DNA of 7,757 nt, taken from the NCBI GenBank assembly GCA_007125255.1, contig SLDM01000410.1, positions 1 through 7,757 of the forward strand. The letters run 5' to 3'. Made by a program: the position numbers and the translations under genes. The notes below the pieces were generated by a model. The model searched no databases. It was not told the DNA's origin and was given only the letters and a program-made list of their open reading frames with translations. The first letter of the stretch is position 1; every line of letters begins with the position of its first letter. Below, one piece after another: positions 1 to 5,700 of this stretch. This DNA is from Phycisphaerales bacterium. GTDB taxonomy: Bacteria; Planctomycetota; Phycisphaerae; Phycisphaerales; SM1A02.

Positions 1-1
1 C

Positions 2-103
2 ACCGAATGCGCGCAGCTCCTTCAGGAGGTCTTTCGCGAGGATTTCGCGCACCTTGGCTACGCCCCGCACCCGCCCGGCGAAAGCGGATCGACCCAAGCG
101 TAG
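2..103 (+). CDS. 3' end of an unidentified gene, possibly sulfotransferase family (partial)
   Basis: Frame 2 is open from the left edge to a TAG at 101-103 and encodes 33 residues; the start lies outside the window. The segment contains Leu-Leu-Gln-Glu-Val-Phe-Arg-Glu-Asp-Phe followed by His-Leu-Gly-Tyr, then a Pro/Gly/Ser-rich tail. An acidic-Asp-Phe motif followed by Gly-Tyr near the C-terminus is common in bacterial sulfotransferase-family proteins, which move sulfate from PAPS to glycans. That resemblance is weak and rests on about ten residues. The reading frame looks protein-like (amphipathic helix, then a flexible tail), and this is the only frame here that ends cleanly before the next recognisable coding stretch. 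Function is unproven. Confidence 0.45.
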   Translation, partial: TECAQLLQEVFREDFAHLGYAPHPPGESGSTQA

Positions 104-131
104 CGGTCCCCCTCAGGCCGAGAAATACCCC

Positions 132-419
132 ATGCTCGAACAACAACACCTTTTCACGACCGAAGGCACGCATGTTTATCGCATCCCGTCGCTGATGACG
201 GCCGCGGACGGCACGCTGCTCGCCAGTTGCAACGTGCGCAAGGGCGGCAAGGGCGATTTCGGTCACGACACCGATGTGGTGCTGCGGCGCAGTCACGATG
301 GCGGGCGGACCTGGGAGCCGACCCAGGTGCTCGCCAGCCGCCCGGGTGCGGACATTCACGGCGGGCCGCGTGGCTACCGTTTCGTCTCCCGCGCGGAACT
401 CGGGCTCGCCAGCCCGTAA
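132..419 (+). pseudogene. Sialidase (BNR/Asp-box exo-alpha-sialidase) N-terminal remnant
   Basis: From the ATG at 132 the frame encodes 95 residues and ends at TAA 417-419. It has the two hallmarks of a sialidase N-terminus. A Tyr-Arg-Ile-Pro-Ser motif (about residues 17-21) corresponds to the Phe/Tyr-Arg-Ile-Pro motif whose Arg binds the sialic-acid carboxylate, and is followed by Gly-Thr-Leu-Leu-Ala. The first Asp box reads Ser-His-Asp-Gly-Gly-Arg-Thr-Trp (about residues 54-61). Full sialidases are about 350 residues or more and need two more Arg residues plus a Tyr/Glu pair, all absent here. Homology-like sequence seems to run to Ala-Asp-Ile-His-Gly-Gly (about position 363) and then changes to unrelated residues. 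I see no continuation in other frames, so this looks like a 3' deletion rather than a point frameshift. No Shine-Dalgarno sequence precedes the ATG. The fold could not form, so I call it a pseudogene; a live short protein is unlikely. Confidence 0.72.
401..416. repeat. Perfect 6-bp palindrome with 4-base loop at the end of the sialidase remnant
   Basis: The sequence CGGGCT-CGCC-AGCCCG can form a 6-bp GC-rich hairpin with a 4-base loop. It overlaps the last codons of the truncated sialidase frame. No T-run follows, so it is not a classical intrinsic terminator. Short palindromes of this kind occur as dispersed intergenic repeats in planctomycete genomes as far as I recall. It may mark the end of a repeat element that replaced the sialidase 3' part, but that needs a genome-wide count. 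Confidence 0.4.
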
Positions 420-421
420 GC

Positions 422-427
422 TTGACA
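422..427 (+). promoter_or_regulatory. Consensus -35-like hexamer upstream of the Exb operon
   Basis: A perfect TTGACA lies 59 bases before the ATG at 487, in the only noncoding gap ahead of the operon. At 16-19 bases downstream there is no convincing -10 box (the region reads CCGCAC/CGCACG), so a sigma-70 promoter is only partly supported. The hexamer may be chance, or the -10 may be degenerate. Confidence 0.2.
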
Positions 428-474
428 GGCAGATGACCTTCCGGCCGCACGAATCCGTCGGCCGCACATGGAAC

Positions 475-480
475 GGAGGA
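475..480 (+). promoter_or_regulatory. Shine-Dalgarno site that fixes the start of the ExbB-type gene
   Basis: GGAGGA ends 6 bases before the ATG at 487, an ideal spacing. This argues for 487 rather than the longer in-frame opening at 274, which would add 71 residues reading through the sialidase remnant. The residues right after 487 form a good signal or membrane sequence. Confidence 0.8.
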
Positions 481-486
481 CGATTC

Positions 487-1317
487 ATGCATCAACGTTT
501 CTGGTGGATGGCGGTGGCGGCACTTCTGATCGCGCTCGGGCCGGTCGGCGCAAATCCGTTGCACGCGCAGAACGATGCGCCGGCCGCGTCGGCCGCGCCG
601 GGTCCGGCAGCGCAGCCGGCGGCCGAAGGCGACAGTCTCGCCGCCGCGTTCTTCATCTCGCGCCGGGTCGGCCCGGCCGGCGAGCGTTCCGTGGAGGTGA
701 TCGGCAGCATGATCATCTGGTTCCTGCTCACGCTCTCGGCGGTGTCGATCGGCCTCATCGGGATGATGGCGATGACCAACCAGCGCAAGAGTATCGCTCC
801 GCCCGGTGTCGTCGAGGAGATCCGCACCCTGCTCACCGGTGGCCGGTACCGCGAGGCGATCGAACTGGCCCGGGAAGAGCCCAGCTTCTTCAGCCGCGTC
901 ATGCACGGCGCGCTGCTCGAAGCCAACCACGGCTTCTCCGCCGTCATTCGCAGTCTCGAACAGATCTCCGATGAACTCACCACACGGCGACTGCGCCAGA
1001 TCGAGTACCTCAACATCATCGGCCAGGTCAGCCCGATGATCGGTCTGTTCGGTACGGTGTACGGCATGATCCTCGCATTCCAGGCGATCGTGGCCGCGGG
1101 TGGCGACCCCGATCCGGTCCAACTGGCCGGGGGGATCTCCACGGCGCTGACCACCACCTTCTGGGGACTGGTGGTCGCGATTCCCGCTCTCGCCGGCTAC
1201 GCGGTCATTCGCAACAAGGTGGATGAGCTGACCACCGAGGCCACGCTCAACGCGGAGGAGATTCTCAACCAGTTCCGCGCTCGCGCCGCCCAGTCCGGCA
1301 GCGCCCGCAAGGAGTAG
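487..1317 (+). CDS. MotA/TolQ/ExbB family proton-channel protein
   Basis: A 276-residue inner-membrane subunit of an Exb/Tol-type motor; this family forms a pentameric channel that uses proton flow to drive ExbD-type stator rods. Residues 1-27 look like a signal peptide (Trp-Trp, Ala/Leu-rich core, possible cleavage after His-Ala), followed by an Ala/Pro-rich linker (30-47). The first membrane helix is about 72-96. A cytoplasmic loop (97-175) contains the usual Gly-Arg-Tyr-x-Glu-Ala and Leu-Glu-Gln-Ile segments. TM2 (about 176-200) carries Pro-Met-Ile-Gly-Leu-Phe-Gly-Thr190-Val-Tyr-Gly. TM3 (about 215-243) carries Thr-Thr-Thr224-Phe-Trp-Gly and Ala-Ile-Pro-Ala. By alignment from memory, Thr190 and Thr224 match pore threonines 148 and 181 of E. 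coli ExbB; the position of E. coli Glu176 is Thr219 here. It heads the operon, 42 bases before the first ExbD-type gene. ExbB and TolQ cannot be told apart from sequence alone, so I give no symbol. Confidence 0.93.
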   Translation: MHQRFWWMAVAALLIALGPVGANPLHAQNDAPAASAAPGPAAQPAAEGDSLAAAFFISRRVGPAGERSVEVIGSMIIWFLLTLSAVSIGLIGMMAMTNQRKSIAPPGVVEEIRTLLTGGRYREAIELAREEPSFFSRVMHGALLEANHGFSAVIRSLEQISDELTTRRLRQIEYLNIIGQVSPMIGLFGTVYGMILAFQAIVAAGGDPDPVQLAGGISTALTTTFWGLVVAIPALAGYAVIRNKVDELTTEATLNAEEILNQFRARAAQSGSARKE

Positions 1318-1359
1318 CGAACCGACGCTCGTTCAAGCCAGCGGGGCAGGAATCCGTCC

Positions 1360-1848
1360 ATGAGCCAGGTGTTCAAACGAGGCAGTGCCGCGGTCGAGTC
1401 GAACCTCACGCCGATGATCGACGTGACGTTCCTGCTGATCATTTTCTTCGTGCTCGTCTCGCGCATCGTGGACATCGAGCGTGTCGATCTGGCCCTGCCC
1501 CAACCGGAAGACCCCGCATCCATGAAGGTCGGTGACGAGCCGCGTGCGGTCATCAACATCATGCCCGGGCCCGATGGCGGGGCGGAGGCGTACCGCCTGG
1601 GCACGCGCAGCTACGCACCGGACGAGGCCGGCCTCGAGGCGATGGTCGGGCGCCTGGCGGAGCAGTATCGCGCCAACCCCGATCTGCACGTCACCCTCCG
1701 CGCGGATCACCGCACCGAGTACCGGGCGATCGCGCCGGCGATGCAGGCGGTCTCGCGGGCCGCGAGCCGTTCCGGCCGCGATGACGCGCTCGCGCGGTTG
1801 AACCTGGCCATCATGCGCGATGAGCGCGGGGGAGGAGGCGCGCCATGA
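1360..1848 (+). CDS. ExbD/TolR family protein, first copy
   Basis: A 162-residue single-span membrane protein that pairs with the channel encoded upstream. A short cytoplasmic tail (1-15) leads into Leu-Thr-Pro-Met-Ile-Asp21-Val-Thr-Phe-Leu, the canonical ExbD/TolR signature. Asp21 matches the proton-carrying Asp25 of E. coli ExbD. The membrane helix spans about 19-38, and the rest is a periplasmic domain with an alpha/beta pattern ending in Leu-Ala-Ile-Met. Length is slightly above the usual 130-150 residues. A purine-rich GCAGGA at 1346-1351 lies 8 bases before the ATG. The stop overlaps the next start in an ATGA, indicating translational coupling to the second copy. Confidence 0.93.
   Translation: MSQVFKRGSAAVESNLTPMIDVTFLLIIFFVLVSRIVDIERVDLALPQPEDPASMKVGDEPRAVINIMPGPDGGAEAYRLGTRSYAPDEAGLEAMVGRLAEQYRANPDLHVTLRADHRTEYRAIAPAMQAVSRAASRSGRDDALARLNLAIMRDERGGGGAP
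1831..1838 (+). promoter_or_regulatory. Strong Shine-Dalgarno site for the second ExbD gene, inside the first
   Basis: GGAGGAGG lies 6 bases before the ATG at 1845, within the last codons of the upstream gene, where it encodes a Gly-rich tail. It supports 1845 as the start and points to coupled but independently efficient initiation on the second subunit. Confidence 0.75.
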
Positions 1849-2381
1849 GCCACGAGACCTCGGGCCGCCCGCCCGCGGGCGGGCAGGAGATCATTCACCA
1901 CGTGCCCCGGCGGGTGAAGCGCGGCCGGCCGCGACCGCGCCTGTCGCTCAATGCCACCGCGATGATCGACGTCGTCTTTCTGCTGCTCGTGTATTTTCTC
2001 GTCGCGACCAATTTTCGGATGGGCGAGGAGGTCTACCGGCTCGATCTGCCCGAGCGCGGGGCGGCAGTGGAGGCCGATCCGTTCCAACTGGACGAATCGC
2101 CCCTGCGCGTGCGGGTGATCAGCACCGGCGAGCAACGGGGCACGTACCGGCTTTCGCTTGAGGAACCCTTCCCCACGCCCGCATCGTTCGACGACCTGTT
2201 TCACTTTCTCCAGCAGCGACAGCGCACGCCCGGATCCGGCGGGGGGTTGTTCACGCCCGACCATCCCATCATCATCGATCCCTCGCCGCAGACGCGCTGG
2301 GAGCACGCGATGGGGGCGTTCAATGCCGCCGCGCGGGCCCGCTATACCAACATCACGTTCAGCGAAGGGGGTTCCGGATGA
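1845..2381 (+). CDS. ExbD/TolR family protein, second copy
   Basis: A 178-residue ExbD/TolR-type subunit that differs clearly from the first copy. The cytoplasmic tail is longer (about 34 residues) and strongly basic at 22-32 (Arg-Arg-Val-Lys-Arg-Gly-Arg). The membrane signature is Leu-Asn-Ala-Thr-Ala-Met-Ile-Asp42-Val-Val-Phe: the functional Asp is kept, but the usual Thr-Pro before Met-Ile-Asp is missing. The membrane helix runs about 39-57, and a periplasmic domain of about 120 residues follows. In it, a Gln/Arg/Pro/Gly-rich stretch (about 124-136) precedes Pro-Ile-Ile-Ile-Asp. Since ExbD works as a dimer in a channel pentamer, the two copies may form a heterodimer; this is inferred from gene pairing. 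The gene is joined to both neighbours by ATGA overlaps. Confidence 0.9.
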   Translation: MSHETSGRPPAGGQEIIHHVPRRVKRGRPRPRLSLNATAMIDVVFLLLVYFLVATNFRMGEEVYRLDLPERGAAVEADPFQLDESPLRVRVISTGEQRGTYRLSLEEPFPTPASFDDLFHFLQQRQRTPGSGGGLFTPDHPIIIDPSPQTRWEHAMGAFNAAARARYTNITFSEGGSG

Positions 2382-4804
2382 GCAGGTCAGACCGACGTCA
2401 ACACGAAGCCTTCACGCGGCCCGCCGGCGCGATTCTGGCCTGTCTGATCGCGATTGTCCTGGCTGCCTCCGGGGTGGCGTTCGCCGAAGACGAGGTGGAT
2501 GAACTCATCGAGTCGGCAACCGCCCTGGCCGACCGCGCGGCCGCCCTCTATTTCGAGGATCTGTCCCGCAACGGCACGAACTGGATGGTTCTGCTCGGCG
2601 TGCCCGATACCCAGGTGCGTGAGGAAGTTGCCGGGATCGCCTCGTCGCTCTTCGAGGCGGCACAGACGGCCGAGCGAGCGGTGCAGAACGCCATCCTTGA
2701 TCTGGAAGCTCACCCCGACTTTGCCGGCAGTCGTGATCTGCGGCGAAGGCGTCAGGAACTGGTGCACGCCGAGCGCGATCGCCGCGTGCCGTTCCTGGTC
2801 GGTTCCTCCGCGTTCTGGCAGGGCCAGCTCGGCTACGGAGAGGGCGATGAGCAACGGAGACGTCGGATGCAACTCGCCGCGGAAACGCTCGAGACGATGC
2901 TGCCGCGTCTGGAGGGATCGCTGCGTGATCAGGGACTTCTGCATGCCGGCTTTGCGCTGCATGAGCTCGAATACCACGATGCGGCCGAAGGGCATTTTCG
3001 AGAGGTGCGCGATCGTGCCGGGGCCGGCAGGCTGCACCGATTCGTCGCGGCACTGGGCATCGTCCAGGTGCATGCGCACCGACGCAGCCCCGGCGATGCG
3101 GCGCGAATGCTGGAGGACCTGGAGGATCGAGCCGTGTCGCTGGGCCGTTACGGTGAACTGCTGTTGGCCGATCAGCACGCGCTGCTCTCGCGCCGCGCTG
3201 CCGATCGGGCGTCCGGGCGCAGCGCGGAGCGCTGGAACGAACGAGCCTTCAGCCGGTATCTGAACATCATCGATCGCGCTTCGAAAGAGGAAGTCGGGGC
3301 GGTGCGGCAACTCATCTTCGCGCGCATCCGCCGCCTGATCGATCCCGAGTCGGACGTCACGACGATGCCCCCGCTGGTGGTGATCGCACAGGCCGATGCC
3401 CTGGGCCGGGTGGAGGCGACCCTCGGTGAAGCCGCCGGGCTCTTCGAGTCCGCGCTCGCGCGGGCTGAGCTTGGAGAGGCCGAGTCGGTGCTGGCGCTGC
3501 GCGGATTGGCGCGGGTGAAGCAGTCACAGGGGAATCTGCTGGAGGCGTCCCGCGCCTATCTTCGTGTGGCCCGCGATTTTCCCCGTGACCGCGAGGCGGA
3601 GGACTCCATGCAGCGGGCCGCGGCCCTTGCCGCCCAGGCGCACCGTGATGGTGAAGCCGGTGCCGGGGAGGCGTTGGGGGAAACGCTCACGGTGATGTTC
3701 GACCGCTACGAACATCTGCGGCCGGTCAACCGCTGGCGCCTTTTTGCCGGTCGCCTGGCCCGCGCGGAAGGGCAGTACTCAGATGCCCTCGACCTGATCG
3801 GTCCGGTGATGAACGATGATGATCCGGGCACGGTGATCGACGCACTGTCGCTGCGTCTCTCCATCAAGCGCGATGCGCTGCGACGGTCGACCGACTCCGG
3901 TGAAGCGAGGTCGTGGCGCGAGCGGATTGCCCGGGCGGAGCCGGCGCTGCGGCGAGCGTTCGACCGGATGGTGCAGCAATGGGAACTGACCGACGCGGAG
4001 AAGCAATCCATTGAACACCTGCGCATGCGGGTGGAGATTCTGCAGGCAGAGGTTGCCTTGAGCCGGGAAGAGTTTCAGCGGGCCCTGGATCGGGTGGCGG
4101 CGATCGACGAGGATGATGATGGGATTTCATCCGCGCTGCTCGCGGAAGTTCTGCAGGTTCGAATCAACGCCTTCCAGGGATTGGGTGAGCGCAGCCGCGC
4201 CCGCGAAGCCCTGACGCGGTTTCTCGAGGCGGCACCGGAGCGGGTGGCAGAGGTGCTGGTGCCGATGAAGGAGAGCGCCGAGTTGGATGTGCGGCGACTG
4301 CTGGAAAGTGGCCAGGAGGATGAAGCGCAGCGGCTGGCGGCACGGGAGCTTCTGCCGCTGGCCGAGCAGTTCGAGTCCTGGCTGGAGCAGCGATCCGGGG
4401 AGGCGCCGCTTGCGGCGAGGCAGCGGATCGCCGATGCCTACCGGCTGGCCGGCGAGTACGATCGGGCACGCAGCCGGTATGCCGCCTTGCGAGAAGAGCA
4501 GCCCAATGCCGCGCCGGTGCTGATCGGTCTCGCGGAGTGTCTCTACCACACGGCCGATTCGGATGATTTCGATATGCTGGGGGAAGCCATGCAGCTCTAT
4601 CGGCGGCTGACCGCTTCCGGCCGGTCCGTCGGTGAGCAGATCTACTGGCTGGCCCAGCTGCGATCGCTGCAGATACTCGACCGGACTCAGCGCAACACCC
4701 GGCAGATCGGGCCGCAGATCGAGCGGCTGCGTACGGAGGACGAGGATCTCGGCGGACCGCGTTTTCGACCGCACTTTGATGACCTCGAACGAAGGCACTC
4801 CTGA
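2378..4804 (+). CDS. Large exported TPR-like helical-repeat protein
   Basis: An 808-residue protein of unknown function. Residues 1-36 are a signal peptide: Arg-rich start, hydrophobic core about 16-34, and a likely cut after Ala-Phe-Ala36 before Glu-Asp. The remainder is almost wholly alpha-helical, rich in Ala, Leu, Arg and Glu. Paired-helix repeats resembling TPRs are visible around 187-251, 370-425, 547-620 and most clearly 680-760, where Ala-Asp-Ala-Tyr-Arg-Leu-Ala-Gly-Glu-Tyr-Asp-Arg-Ala fits the TPR pattern. No further membrane span, enzyme motif or lipobox is seen, so it is probably a soluble periplasmic scaffold. The start overlaps the stop of the second ExbD gene (ATGA), which ties it to the motor. 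The Tol-Pal operons of proteobacteria also encode a periplasmic TPR protein, CpoB, but this one is about three times larger and no direct homology is claimed. It may connect the motor to an unknown load in the periplasm or outer membrane. Confidence 0.85.
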   Translation: MSRSDRRQHEAFTRPAGAILACLIAIVLAASGVAFAEDEVDELIESATALADRAAALYFEDLSRNGTNWMVLLGVPDTQVREEVAGIASSLFEAAQTAERAVQNAILDLEAHPDFAGSRDLRRRRQELVHAERDRRVPFLVGSSAFWQGQLGYGEGDEQRRRRMQLAAETLETMLPRLEGSLRDQGLLHAGFALHELEYHDAAEGHFREVRDRAGAGRLHRFVAALGIVQVHAHRRSPGDAARMLEDLEDRAVSLGRYGELLLADQHALLSRRAADRASGRSAERWNERAFSRYLNIIDRASKEEVGAVRQLIFARIRRLIDPESDVTTMPPLVVIAQADALGRVEATLGEAAGLFESALARAELGEAESVLALRGLARVKQSQGNLLEASRAYLRVARDFPRDREAEDSMQRAAALAAQAHRDGEAGAGEALGETLTVMFDRYEHLRPVNRWRLFAGRLARAEGQYSDALDLIGPVMNDDDPGTVIDALSLRLSIKRDALRRSTDSGEARSWRERIARAEPALRRAFDRMVQQWELTDAEKQSIEHLRMRVEILQAEVALSREEFQRALDRVAAIDEDDDGISSALLAEVLQVRINAFQGLGERSRAREALTRFLEAAPERVAEVLVPMKESAELDVRRLLESGQEDEAQRLAARELLPLAEQFESWLEQRSGEAPLAARQRIADAYRLAGEYDRARSRYAALREEQPNAAPVLIGLAECLYHTADSDDFDMLGEAMQLYRRLTASGRSVGEQIYWLAQLRSLQILDRTQRNTRQIGPQIERLRTEDEDLGGPRFRPHFDDLERRHS

Positions 4805-4807
4805 CGC

Positions 4808-5635
4808 ATGACGCACGACCCCGAGACCGATTCAAAGCAAGGTGAGCAGAAGGACGCGCAGAAGGAGTCCCGCCGTGGCGAAGCGGCCACGACCACGGGG
4901 CCGGCCGATCCGAGCGCATCCGGGATCTCCGAGGATGAGCGAATCCGCCGCTTCGAAGAGGCGTACAACCGCATCGATCGCGAACTGGTCGATCTCATCG
5001 GGACCGGCGGTAATCGCCGCAAGCATTCCTTCTCCGCGAAGGTGCGCATCGCCGCGAACCGGCAGAGGCGGATCGCGAAGTACGCGGATTTCCTGATCGA
5101 GATCGGCGAATTGCGGAACGCGCTGGTACACAACCGCACGGGCGAGGACTTCTACATCGCCGTGCCCAGTGAGCAGACCGTCCTGGAGCTGGAGCGGATC
5201 GAGAAGAAGTTCTTCTCACCCGAAAAGGTCATCCCGCGCTTTGAGAACGAAGTGGTGACGCTGAGCCCGGACCACTCGCTCGCGGAGGTGCTCGATCTGC
5301 TGCGCGATGACGGGTACTCCCGGTATCCGGTGTACGCTCCGGAAGGATTCGTCGGGCTTCTCACCAGCAACGGCATTGCGCGGTGGGTGGCCGGACATGT
5401 CCGTGATCACCGGCTGGAGATTGATCTGGAGAAGGTGCGCATCAGCGAGGTGCTGGAAGAGGATCACCGTCGGGATCGCGTCGCTTTCGTCTCCCGGGAC
5501 ACGACGATCGACGACGTGGATGAGCTTTTCAACAACCGGGTTCCGATTGAGGCGGTGTTGATTACGCCCTCCGGCAAGCCGCACGAGGAACCGATCGGTA
5601 TGATCTGCGCGCCGGACGTCGCGGCGTTCGATTGA
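4808..5635 (+). CDS. CBS-pair protein with HEPN-like N-terminal domain
   Basis: A 275-residue soluble protein with no signal peptide or membrane span. Residues 1-43 are charged, Ala/Thr/Ser-rich and probably disordered. Residues about 44-138 form a helical domain with Phe-Glu-Glu-Ala-Tyr-Asn-Arg-Ile-Asp, then Lys-Tyr-Ala-Asp-Phe-Leu and Leu-Arg103-Asn-Ala-Leu-Val-His108. The last element fits the R-x4-H motif of HEPN domains, many of which are RNases. Residues about 139-200 and 212-275 form two CBS motifs, a pair that usually binds adenine nucleotides and acts as a sensor; the first includes Ser-Arg-Tyr-Pro-Val-Tyr and Gly-Leu-Leu-Thr-Ser-Asn-Gly. CBS proteins with this N-terminus are, as I recall, widespread and of unknown function. 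It starts 3 bases after the TPR gene; the nearest candidate ribosome site (GAAGG, 4791-4795) is weak, so coupling is likely. RNase activity is unproven. Confidence 0.85.
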   Translation: MTHDPETDSKQGEQKDAQKESRRGEAATTTGPADPSASGISEDERIRRFEEAYNRIDRELVDLIGTGGNRRKHSFSAKVRIAANRQRRIAKYADFLIEIGELRNALVHNRTGEDFYIAVPSEQTVLELERIEKKFFSPEKVIPRFENEVVTLSPDHSLAEVLDLLRDDGYSRYPVYAPEGFVGLLTSNGIARWVAGHVRDHRLEIDLEKVRISEVLEEDHRRDRVAFVSRDTTIDDVDELFNNRVPIEAVLITPSGKPHEEPIGMICAPDVAAFD

Positions 5636-5685
5636 TTCACGGAGGCCGGGGAGCAGCCGGATGGCTCTTCGGGTACGGCTGGGGT

Positions 5686-5691
5686 TATACT
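5686..5691 (+). promoter_or_regulatory. -10 promoter element of argS, probably giving a leaderless mRNA
   Basis: TATACT differs from the TATAAT consensus at one position and ends 9 bases before the ATG at 5701, in a GC-rich gap where such a hexamer stands out. Transcription would then start at about 5698-5701, at or next to the start codon. No clear -35 is present (GGCTCT at 17-base spacing). No Shine-Dalgarno sequence lies in 5685-5700, which agrees with leaderless translation. A 6-bp inverted repeat (5654-5659 with 5676-5681) lies just upstream, without a T-run. Confidence 0.5.
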
Positions 5692-5700
5692 TGGCCGACC

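Noticed and set aside
274..486. Upstream extension of the ExbB-type gene to a start at 274
   Set aside because: The extra 71 residues come from another frame of the sialidase remnant, and a textbook ribosome site precedes the ATG at 487.
154..1122. Long minus-strand open frame (322 codons) opposite the sialidase remnant and ExbB-type gene
   Set aside because: It mirrors a well-supported + strand gene in high-GC DNA, its product is Arg/His/Asp-rich without family motifs, and it has no ribosome site.
5654..5681. Inverted repeat between the CBS gene and argS as an intrinsic terminator
   Set aside because: The stem is only 6 bp with a 16-base loop and no T-run follows; kept only as context in the argS promoter entry.
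5632..5700. Earlier in-frame TTG start for argS overlapping the previous stop
   Set aside because: The added 23 residues are Gly/Trp-rich and unlike ArgRS N-termini, and a -10 box sits inside this stretch directly before the ATG at 5701.
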